64,000 nt of DNA from an uncultured Pelagibacteraceae bacterium (GTDB taxonomy: Bacteria; Pseudomonadota; Alphaproteobacteria; Pelagibacterales; Pelagibacteraceae). Below are positions 1 to 6,571 of this stretch, piece after piece. The stretch's first letter is position 1. Each line of letters begins with the position of its first letter. The stretch spans positions 1 through 64,000 of the forward strand of contig CACHCL010000004.1 of the NCBI GenBank assembly GCA_902578315.1, given 5' to 3'. The notes under the pieces are model-generated. The model made no database searches. It was not told the origin of the DNA and was given only the letters and a program-made list of their open reading frames with translations. The translations under genes were made by a program, and so were the position numbers.

Positions 1-36
1 GAATCATTAAGATTTGTTTTTAACAAGGGAGAAAAG

Positions 37-108
37 ATGGCTAAAAGAAGAAAAAAAGCTAAAAAGAAAACTAAAAAGAAAGCAAAAAAGAGAAGAAGAA
101 GAAGATAG
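37..108 (+). CDS. Lys/Arg-rich micropeptide (23 aa)
   Basis: This short reading frame encodes 23 residues, of which 11 are Lys and 7 are Arg, ending in five consecutive Arg. The start ATG follows a good Shine-Dalgarno-like stretch (AAGGGAGA, 25-32), and the frame is followed closely by a strong intrinsic terminator, so a dedicated short transcript is likely. The same frame stays open to position 1, so a longer protein beginning outside the window cannot be excluded; the ribosome site favours the short form. Such a peptide should bind nucleic acid or other polyanions, like a protamine or the basic tail of a histone H1-like protein. That role is inferred from composition only. The neighbouring CarD protein also carries a very Lys-rich tail. 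Confidence 0.55.
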   Translation: MAKRRKKAKKKTKKKAKKRRRRR

Positions 109-125
109 TTTTCTCTTTAACTAAG

Positions 126-169
126 CGCCCTTTTTATAATTTTTATAATTTTAAAGAGGGCGTTTTTTT
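126..169 (+). terminator. Rho-independent terminator after the basic micropeptide
   Basis: A GC-rich stem (CGCCCT at 126-131 with AGGGCG at 157-162), closed by an AT-rich loop, is followed by seven T residues. This is a textbook intrinsic terminator for the plus strand. It overlaps the last codon of the convergent carD gene. On the minus strand there is no T tract after the stem, so it probably acts one way. Confidence 0.8.
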
Positions 170-839
170 ATTGCGCTATTTCAGAAATTTTAGTTCTACC
201 TAAAGCTTTATCCATCTTTTTCTGAACTTCCTCAGGTGCAATTTTTAAAACCGCTTCAAACTCCGATTTTAGTCTTTCATAAGCTTTTTCAAACAATTGT
301 CTCTCAGAGTAAGACTGATCAGCAATAATATCTGTATTTTTATTTAGATCTTTAACTACTTCAGCAAGTTCATAAATTTTACCAGAATTAATTTTTTGAT
401 CATATTCTTGAGCTCTCCTGCTCCACATAGTTCTTTTTATTTTTGGTTTTGTTTTTAAAATTGAAATACACTTATTAATTTGATTGATAGAGCTTATAGG
501 TCTAAGTTTTGATTGCTGGTTAATCGGGACTGTAAGTGTCAATTTTTCCTTTTCAACTAAAATTTTGTAAAATTGAATATCGATATCTCCTATAGTAGCT
601 TTTTCAATAGAGGTAATTTTTCCTACGCCATGTTTTGGGTAAACAACGAAATCTTTCAAGTTATAAATTCTTTTTTCAGTAGGTTGTTTTTTTATCTTCT
701 TTATTTCTGGTTTTTCATCTGGGCCACCAGAAATACTTTTTTTGTCTAAAGGTTTAGCTAAAGACTTTATTTTTGATTTTTTTATAATTTTGTTTTTTTT
801 GACTTTTTTAATTTTTTTTACTTTCTTCTTTTTGGGCAT
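168..839 (-). CDS. carD: CarD/CdnL-family transcription regulator with Lys-rich N-terminal tail
   Basis: CarD/CdnL proteins bind the RNA polymerase beta subunit and stabilise open promoter complexes, chiefly at rRNA and growth genes. The family core starts near residue 58, with the Tudor-like RNA-polymerase-interaction domain (YPKHGVG at 67-73), followed by a helical DNA-binding part rich in Arg and Lys (WSRRAQEYD onward). Ahead of it, residues 1-57 form an extension dominated by Lys (runs such as KKKKVKKIKKVKK). At 223 residues the protein is longer than a typical CdnL (about 160-170) because of this tail. It is the last gene of a minus-strand operon and starts 2 bases after the ferredoxin stop. 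The fdxA-carD neighbourhood is common in alphaproteobacteria. The family call is firm; the role of the tail is unknown. Confidence 0.92.
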   Translation of the reverse strand: MPKKKKVKKIKKVKKNKIIKKSKIKSLAKPLDKKSISGGPDEKPEIKKIKKQPTEKRIYNLKDFVVYPKHGVGKITSIEKATIGDIDIQFYKILVEKEKLTLTVPINQQSKLRPISSINQINKCISILKTKPKIKRTMWSRRAQEYDQKINSGKIYELAEVVKDLNKNTDIIADQSYSERQLFEKAYERLKSEFEAVLKIAPEEVQKKMDKALGRTKISEIAQ

Positions 840-841
840 AT

Positions 842-1183
842 TTATTTTCCAGGTTTTTCAGAAAAATGCTTATCAAATTTATTTTTTTCTTGCCTAAATT
901 TTTCGTGATCTTTCATCGGTTCTTTTTTTTTTGAAATATTAGGCCATAATGCAGAAAACTTTTTATTAAGCAACAACCATTTTTCCATATCTTTAACACT
1001 TTCATCTGTGTCTGCTTTAATTGCATCTATAGGACACTCTGGTTCACAAACACCACAATCAATACATTCATCTGGATTAATAACCAACATATTTTCTCCC
1101 TCATAGAAACAATCAACAGGACAGACCTCCACACAGTCTGTTAGTTTACACTTTATACATTCATCTTTTACAATATAAGTCAT
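842..1183 (-). CDS. fdxA: 7Fe ferredoxin FdxA
   Basis: This is a small soluble electron carrier with one [3Fe-4S] and one [4Fe-4S] cluster. The cysteine pattern matches Azotobacter ferredoxin I: Cys9, Cys17 and Cys50 fit the 3Fe cluster, and Cys21, Cys40, Cys43 and Cys46 the 4Fe cluster, with extra Cys12 and Cys25. The C-terminal 50 residues are charged, as in other FdxA proteins. The start codon overlaps the stop of the TerB-like gene (ATGA), so the two are translationally coupled. The redox partner is not evident here; in alphaproteobacteria this gene commonly sits beside carD and an RNA helicase. Confidence 0.95.
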   Translation of the reverse strand: MTYIVKDECIKCKLTDCVEVCPVDCFYEGENMLVINPDECIDCGVCEPECPIDAIKADTDESVKDMEKWLLLNKKFSALWPNISKKKEPMKDHEKFRQEKNKFDKHFSEKPGK

Positions 1184-1569
1184 TTTGAGTTTAAAAGTTT
1201 AAGCTTTATTTCAGCACATTCTTTATCAGGAAGATAAATTAATCCACAAATTCTTCTCATTAGGTTAGCCTCGTATTGGTCTATTGAATTATCTGAAATA
1301 ATTACTTTCCAAAGATGTTCAATAATATCTTTTTTAATATCTAAGGTGTTTTGCTTTATTATATTTGTGTAGTTTAATAATTGATTAGAGTTACTTTCAA
1401 TTTTCTCAGCTTCTTTTAAAACTTCATTAGGATCTTCATTATTCAAATATGACTTGATAAATTCTCTCACAAGATCTTTTTCATGATCCGAATAAATATC
1501 ATCAATATTAGCTGCGTGAACTAGCAAAGCAGAAATACCAATCACACTTTCTTTATCTAATTTGCTCAT
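1180..1569 (-). CDS. TerB-like (tellurite-resistance TerB family) protein
   Basis: The protein has 129 residues, is all-helical and acidic, and shows features of the TerB/COG4103 family: an early helix with [16 protein letters not shown] spacing, a central acidic DEHEKDLV-like helix and a second repeat ([23 protein letters not shown]). TerB-like folds are thought to bind metal or membranes, but this stand-alone alphaproteobacterial type has no settled function, and a role in tellurite resistance should not be assumed. The gene lies between the helicase stop (directly adjacent) and fdxA (4-base overlap), so it is part of the same operon. Confidence 0.7.
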   Translation of the reverse strand: MSKLDKESVIGISALLVHAANIDDIYSDHEKDLVREFIKSYLNNEDPNEVLKEAEKIESNSNQLLNYTNIIKQNTLDIKKDIIEHLWKVIISDNSIDQYEANLMRRICGLIYLPDKECAEIKLKLLNSK

Positions 1570-4035
1570 TTATTTTAAATTTAGAGAAAGTAGTTTATTA
1601 AAGGGATTCTCTTTTTTGTCAAATCGTATTATTTTCTTTTTTCTCTTTTTTTCTCCCAGAAAAACATAAATATCCTCTTCTTTATCCTTTTTATAACCCA
1701 TATAACTCATTAACTTATAAAAATTTTCTTTAGAGCAGCCTAATAAATTCATCATTTCAGCATTAATCTTGAATTTTTTATCTTTTGTATTTTCTATAAT
1801 TTTTAAAAATAATTTTTCTAGGATATCTATTCTCACATAAAATTCTTTAAATTGTTCAAAACCACACAATAGAAGGAAATTTTTTTCAAATTTAACCTCA
1901 CTAAGAAAATTTAGACCAGATTTTGGTATTGTATTTCGGTTAGAAAGATTATGAAATATTTTCCATAAATTAATTCTAAATTCTACTGCTTTTGGTTTTA
2001 GCATTTTAGGTAGGTAAATATGATACCTTCCTATCTTAATCCCCATACCCCATAACTTTTTTCGCTCCTCTGTAGGAATTGATTTTACTATTTTATCAAC
2101 TTCCTTTCTCTTTATAACGCCATTATTTTCATATAGTTGAAAGACTAAGCCTCTTAGATATTGATTAGTAATTTTGTGTTTTGTAAGCAGCACAAGATCA
2201 CCAAGTAAATCATTAATATATTTTATTAGCCAGTTGTTTAAAAATTTAACTAACTTAGATTTTGAGTCCTCATTTAAAGACTCATCGGCAATAATATCTA
2301 TTTCAGGATTAAGGTAGTTACTACCTTTCTTTAATCTTGCGATTGGATTATTTTTCCATGTTATTTTACTTTCATTATTTAATTCAATTTCGCTTTTTTC
2401 CAAAATTTCTTCAACTCTTTTTACTAATTCTTTCTCAACTCCTTTTCTGGCCGCTTTTCTAATCGATTTAATATCAGTATCTAATGTTTTTGATGTAACC
2501 TCTATTAAAAATTTAAGACCCTTAAGTTCACCAATAAATTGACCATCAATATGAATTTTATTATCATCATTAATCTCAGTATTTAATACAAGATCTTGCT
2601 TTAAACTTCTTGAGAGAATACTAATTTTTTTATCAATAAAACTTTTTGTTAATTCATCGTGGAGTTTATCTGAAAGTTTATCTTCTATATTTTTAGTAAG
2701 TTGGACCCAATAATCAGAGTTTTCGACCCAATTTTTTTTATTAGATACATAAGACCAAGTTCTAACATTTGATAATCTGTGAGAGAGCAAATCAACATTG
2801 CCGTGATCTCTTTCTAATCCTTTAAGTTGTTCTTTCATAAATGTGCTTGGAATTCTTTTTTTCTTTGTTGTTAAAAATTGAAAAACTTTATCGATAACAT
2901 TTATGTGTTGACCATAGGCTTTTTTTTCAAAATCAGGTATCTGGCAACATTCCCATAGAATTTCTAAATTTTGACGATAAATAATATTATTTGCTCCTTT
3001 TTTAAGAAAAAATCTAAGTACACTTTCATCAAGTGAGTCATTAGTTCTTAAAAGATTTTTTTTATTAGGCTTAAGCTCAAGTGAGGAGATAAGTCTCTCA
3101 GGATTTTTAAAATTCAAGTTAGAGTTTCTCCAATATATTGTTTTTGTGTCAGGAAGCTGGTGTTTTTCTATTTTTTCAATTTCATCAGAATTTAATGTTT
3201 CGCAGTCTCCAGTTGTACCAAATCCGCCATCATTTTTGTATCTTCCAGCCCTTCCAGCAATCTGAGACATTTCAATAAGGTTAAGTCTTCTTGTTTTTTT
3301 TCCATCAAATTTTTTTAAATTAGAAAAGTAAATTTCATTTATATCCATATTCAATCCCATTCCAATTGCATCTGTTGCAATTAAGTAATCAACATCTCCG
3401 GATTGATATAAACCTACTTGAGAATTTCTAGTTTTAGGACTTAATGAACCCATAATTACTGCTGCGCCACCTTTTTGCCGTCTAACTAGTTCTGCAATTG
3501 CATATACTTCTTCTATTGAGAAAGCTATAATTGCTACTTTTCTATCTAATCTTGAAATTTTTTTTACGCCAGAATAACTTAATTGAGAGTACCTCTCCTT
3601 TTTTTCAAATTCAACATTACCAACTAAATCTTTAATTATATTTTCCATCACTTGTGATCCTAAAAACATTGTAAGTTGGGTACCCCTAGATTCTAATAGT
3701 CTTTGAGTAAATATATGGCCTCTTTCCCTATCTGCGCACATTTGAATTTCATCAATCGCAACGAAATCCACTTCTTTATCCTTTGGCATGGACTCAACTG
3801 TACAAATAAAGTAATTGGCAGAACTTGGTATTATTTTTTCTTCTCCAGTTATTAAAGCTACTTTTTCAACACCTACTTTGGTTACACATTTATCGTAAAC
3901 CTCTCTAGCTAAAAGCCTTAGAGGTAACCCGAAAATACCAGTTTCATGTTCAAGCATCTTTTCTATAGCTACATAAGTTTTGCCTGTATTCGTAGGTCCG
4001 AGCAGCGCAATGATCCTTTGTGATTGTTTTTTCAT
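1570..4035 (-). CDS. Suv3-like superfamily 2 RNA helicase
   Basis: The 821-residue protein has the N-terminal helicase core of the Suv3/SUPV3L1 family, the RNA helicase of the mitochondrial degradosome that has close alphaproteobacterial relatives. Visible motifs are Walker A GPTNTGKT (13-20), motif II DEIQ (95-98) rather than DEAD, motif V TDAIGMGLNM (221-230) and motif VI QIAGRAGR (258-265). The remaining 500 residues are basic and poorly conserved, with a Suv3-like C-terminal part before a Lys-rich tail. A role in ATP-driven RNA unwinding and turnover is inferred from the family. It is the first gene of the helicase-terB-fdxA-carD operon. Confidence 0.88.
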   Translation of the reverse strand: MKKQSQRIIALLGPTNTGKTYVAIEKMLEHETGIFGLPLRLLAREVYDKCVTKVGVEKVALITGEEKIIPSSANYFICTVESMPKDKEVDFVAIDEIQMCADRERGHIFTQRLLESRGTQLTMFLGSQVMENIIKDLVGNVEFEKKERYSQLSYSGVKKISRLDRKVAIIAFSIEEVYAIAELVRRQKGGAAVIMGSLSPKTRNSQVGLYQSGDVDYLIATDAIGMGLNMDINEIYFSNLKKFDGKKTRRLNLIEMSQIAGRAGRYKNDGGFGTTGDCETLNSDEIEKIEKHQLPDTKTIYWRNSNLNFKNPERLISSLELKPNKKNLLRTNDSLDESVLRFFLKKGANNIIYRQNLEILWECCQIPDFEKKAYGQHINVIDKVFQFLTTKKKRIPSTFMKEQLKGLERDHGNVDLLSHRLSNVRTWSYVSNKKNWVENSDYWVQLTKNIEDKLSDKLHDELTKSFIDKKISILSRSLKQDLVLNTEINDDNKIHIDGQFIGELKGLKFLIEVTSKTLDTDIKSIRKAARKGVEKELVKRVEEILEKSEIELNNESKITWKNNPIARLKKGSNYLNPEIDIIADESLNEDSKSKLVKFLNNWLIKYINDLLGDLVLLTKHKITNQYLRGLVFQLYENNGVIKRKEVDKIVKSIPTEERKKLWGMGIKIGRYHIYLPKMLKPKAVEFRINLWKIFHNLSNRNTIPKSGLNFLSEVKFEKNFLLLCGFEQFKEFYVRIDILEKLFLKIIENTKDKKFKINAEMMNLLGCSKENFYKLMSYMGYKKDKEEDIYVFLGEKKRKKKIIRFDKKENPFNKLLSLNLK

Positions 4036-4060
4036 TTTTGTGTAAGCTAATTTTTTTTAT

Positions 4061-4088
4061 ACTATATGTAGATCAAAGTTGAGAACAA
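4061..4088 (-). promoter_or_regulatory. Candidate sigma-70 promoter of the helicase operon
   Basis: On the minus strand TTGTTC (4083-4088) and TATAGT (4061-4066) are 16 bases apart and lie just upstream of the helicase start at 4035. Both boxes are near consensus, but AT-rich sequence gives chance matches easily. Confidence 0.3.
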
Positions 4089-4118
4089 AGTATGATTAAA
4101 ACATGACCGAATCAATTT

Positions 4119-4177
4119 GTCAAATGTTCCTATTTGAACATTTAATTTGACTTTTAACGGGTAGTCCCCGTATAGGT
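4119..4177 (+). promoter_or_regulatory. Inverted repeats / structured leader before the aminotransferase
   Basis: An 8-base perfect inverted repeat (AAATGTTC 4122-4129, GAACATTT 4136-4143) is nested in a second one (GTCAAAT 4119-4125, ATTTGAC 4145-4151). It is followed by a small GC hairpin (ACGGG 4157-4161 with CCCGT 4167-4171) and ATAGG (4172-4176), which could pair with the loop bases CTAT of the first hairpin. The aminotransferase start is 12 bases further on, with no other good ribosome site. It could be a dimer operator between divergent genes or a pseudoknot-type leader RNA that covers the AGG. I do not recognise it as a known riboswitch. Confidence 0.4.
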
Positions 4178-4188
4178 AAATTGTTTAA

Positions 4189-5427
4189 ATGACGTCAAAA
4201 ATTAAAAAGAATATTTTAAAATTAAAAGAATCCTCAACATTAGCGATCAACGAAAAATCAAAAGAATTGATCAAATCAGGAAAAAAAATTTACAGATTTG
4301 GCTTTGGGCAATCACCGTTTCAAATTCCAGAGAAAATTGTTGATACATTAAAACTTAATGCGCATAAAAAAGAGTACTTACCTATACAAGGTTTACCCGA
4401 ACTAAGAGAGAAAATTTCTAATCATTTATTTAAAAATACAGGTGTAAGATATTCTAAAGAAAATATTCTGATTACTCCTGGATCTAAAGAAGCTATGTTG
4501 TTAATGCAGGTTACATTTAATGGAGAAATTTTAACTCCAGCTCCAAGCTGGGTATCTTATGAACCACAAGCACAAATTGGTTTTAATAAAGTTCATTGGA
4601 TAGAAACTTCTAAAGCTAACAATTGGTTTCCAACAGCAAGGGAACTTGATACAAAATTAAAGAAAATTGGAAAAAATAAAAATATTATTTTTATTTTAAA
4701 CTCACCGAATAATCCATCTGGAGCAATCTGTAAAAATTTAAGAGAATTAGCTCAAGTAGCTAAAAAATATAAACTAATAATTTTATCAGACGAAATATAT
4801 ACAGATCTTTCATTTGATAATAGTTACAACTCTATTTCAGAATTTTACCCAGAAGCTACATTCATTAGCGGTGGATTAAGCAAATGGTGTGGGGCAGGGG
4901 GTTGGAGACTTGGGTTTCTAGCAGTCCCTAATGGATCAAAACAATTTATTAATAGTTTAAAATCATTAGCAAGTGAATCATATTCAACTGTAAATACACC
5001 AACCCAGTTTGCTGCGGTTGAAGCTTATGAAGGCGACTATGAGCAGTACAAACTAAAAGTAAGATCTATACTTAATTCAGTTGGAAACTATGTTTATAAT
5101 AATCTTAAATCAAATAAAGTTATAATAAATCCACCTCAAGGAGCTTTTTATTTAATGCCTGAATTTAAAAATAAAAAATTTAAAACTTCAGCTCAATTAT
5201 GTGATGTAATATTAAATGAGACTGGTGTTGCAATGCTTCCCGGATCAGATTTTGGATTTAAACCAAAAAAAATGCTTACTAGATTAAGCTATACAGACTT
5301 TGATGGTGTAAACTTTTTTAAAAATGTAAAAGACTATAACTCTATTAGTGAAGAAATGGTCAAGACCTATGCCCCAAATGTAGTTGAAGGCACCACTAAG
5401 CTCTCAAATTGGGCCAAAAATTTATAA
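4189..5427 (+). CDS. Class I/II PLP-dependent aminotransferase (aspartate aminotransferase-like)
   Basis: A fold-type I aminotransferase of 412 residues, about the usual length. The Schiff-base lysine is Lys232 in GGLSKWCGAGGWR, Asp201 and Tyr204 of SDEIY contact the cofactor, NSPNNPSG (171-178) is the conserved Asn loop, and Arg240 lies downstream of the lysine. A second substrate-binding Arg falls near the C terminus (MLTRLSYTDF). The family moves amino groups between aspartate, aromatic or other amino acids and 2-oxoglutarate; the sequence does not fix the substrate. It is a single gene with its own upstream region containing a candidate leader structure; the next gene has a separate promoter. 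Confidence 0.88.
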   Translation: MTSKIKKNILKLKESSTLAINEKSKELIKSGKKIYRFGFGQSPFQIPEKIVDTLKLNAHKKEYLPIQGLPELREKISNHLFKNTGVRYSKENILITPGSKEAMLLMQVTFNGEILTPAPSWVSYEPQAQIGFNKVHWIETSKANNWFPTARELDTKLKKIGKNKNIIFILNSPNNPSGAICKNLRELAQVAKKYKLIILSDEIYTDLSFDNSYNSISEFYPEATFISGGLSKWCGAGGWRLGFLAVPNGSKQFINSLKSLASESYSTVNTPTQFAAVEAYEGDYEQYKLKVRSILNSVGNYVYNNLKSNKVIINPPQGAFYLMPEFKNKKFKTSAQLCDVILNETGVAMLPGSDFGFKPKKMLTRLSYTDFDGVNFFKNVKDYNSISEEMVKTYAPNVVEGTTKLSNWAKNL

Positions 5428-5435
5428 GAATCTCT

Positions 5436-5464
5436 TTGACCTCAATTAAATATCGTAGTTAAAT
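5436..5464 (+). promoter_or_regulatory. Candidate sigma-70 promoter of the TRAP operon
   Basis: TTGACC (5436-5441) and TTAAAT (5459-5464) are separated by 17 bases. The start codon of the binding protein is 26 bases downstream of the -10 box, with a strong AGAGGAG ribosome site in between. Confidence 0.4.
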
Positions 5465-5490
5465 TAATTATAAATAAAAGAGGAGTACAC

Positions 5491-6495
5491 ATGAAAAAAA
5501 TGATGTCATTGATTTCAGCGGTACTAGTAATGTTAGCTTTTTCAAGTCCCATTACATCAATCGCTAAATCAGCAGAGTTCTTTACAATAGGAACAGGCGG
5601 ACCTACTGGAGTTTATTTCCAAACAGGTAACGCTATTTGTAAAATGTTACATAAATCAGCAATAAGTGCTGACCATGGTAGAAAAAAAGGTACAGCTAAA
5701 GCTTACAGATGTACTGCACCTTCAACAGGTGGATCAAACTACAATATTGGACAAATCAAAGATGGTGAGTTTCAATTTGGTGTTGCTCAGTCAGACTGGC
5801 AGTATCATGCTTACAACGGTTCAAGCAAATGGGAAGGAAAACAGTTCAGCGACTTGAGAGCTGTATTTTCTGTTCACAACGAACCTTTCCAAATTTGGGC
5901 AAGTAAAAAATCTGGAATTAAAAATTTCAAAGGCCTAAAAGGAAAAACAGTAAACATTGGTAACCCGGGTTCTGGTCAAAGAGGAACAATGGAAGAATTG
6001 ATGAAGGCTATGGGTGCAGATATGAGTATGTTCAAAGCAACTACTGAACTTACTTCTTCTGAGCAAGTAAAAGCTCTTTGTGACGGTAAAATAGATGCGT
6101 TTGGTTATTCTGTAGGATTTCCAAATGGAGCTATGGAGCAAGCAGCTACTTGTAAAGCTAAAGCAAGCCCAATTAATTTAACTGGTGCACCAGTTCAAGG
6201 TTTAATTGATGGCGCAGACTATTATGCTAAAGCAGTTATTCCAAAAGGAACTTACTCAAATCAGAAAAAAGATGCTACAACGTTCGGTGTAAAAGCTACT
6301 GTTGTTACAAGTGCAAACGTTTCTGAAGAGCTTGTATACTTAGTAACAAAAGCGGTAATGGAAAACTTTGATGATTTCAGAGCTCAACACCCTGCTTTTG
6401 GACCTCTGGAAAAGAAAAACATGATAGCTGATGGATTATCAGCTCCGTTACATCCAGGTGCAATTAAGTACTACAAAGAAGCTGGATTAATGTAA
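5491..6495 (+). CDS. TRAP transporter TAXI-family solute-binding protein
   Basis: This is the periplasmic binding subunit of a TAXI-type TRAP transporter, which captures an organic acid or amino acid and hands it to the membrane permease encoded next. Residues 1-28 form a signal peptide (basic start, hydrophobic core, cleavage around SIAKSA-E). The family signature begins right after it (IGTGGPTGVYFQTGNAICKM), with the STGGSNYNIGQIKDGEF region near residues 90-110. Its length of 334 is typical. The strong AGGAG site and GC-richer codon use suggest high expression, as for other binding proteins of oligotrophs. The ligand is not deducible. The gene is followed by a terminator and then its permease. 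Confidence 0.95.
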   Translation: MKKMMSLISAVLVMLAFSSPITSIAKSAEFFTIGTGGPTGVYFQTGNAICKMLHKSAISADHGRKKGTAKAYRCTAPSTGGSNYNIGQIKDGEFQFGVAQSDWQYHAYNGSSKWEGKQFSDLRAVFSVHNEPFQIWASKKSGIKNFKGLKGKTVNIGNPGSGQRGTMEELMKAMGADMSMFKATTELTSSEQVKALCDGKIDAFGYSVGFPNGAMEQAATCKAKASPINLTGAPVQGLIDGADYYAKAVIPKGTYSNQKKDATTFGVKATVVTSANVSEELVYLVTKAVMENFDDFRAQHPAFGPLEKKNMIADGLSAPLHPGAIKYYKEAGLM

Positions 6496-6515
6496 TTCAA
6501 CTTTATAGTTTAATT

Positions 6516-6549
6516 AAAAAAGGCCCAATATTTTTGGGCCTTTTTTTTT
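6516..6549 (+). terminator. Intergenic terminator/attenuator inside the TRAP operon
   Basis: A 13-base-pair stem (6516-6528 with 6534-6546; GGCCCAA against TTGGGCC at the core) runs into a nine-T tract ending at 6549. It lies between the binding protein and its permease. Partial termination would yield far more binding protein than permease, a common arrangement for transport operons; that is inference. Confidence 0.85.
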
Positions 6550-6571
6550 AGAATAAGGTATTTTAGCTATA

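Noticed and set aside
1180..1569. Tellurite resistance function of the TerB-like gene
   Set aside because: Only the TerB-like fold is visible. The other ter genes (TerC, TerD, TerZ) are absent and the operon context is RNA turnover and redox.
4122..4143. LexA box in the aminotransferase leader
   Set aside because: Alphaproteobacterial LexA recognises a direct repeat GTTC-N7-GTTC. Here GTTC faces GAAC with six bases between.
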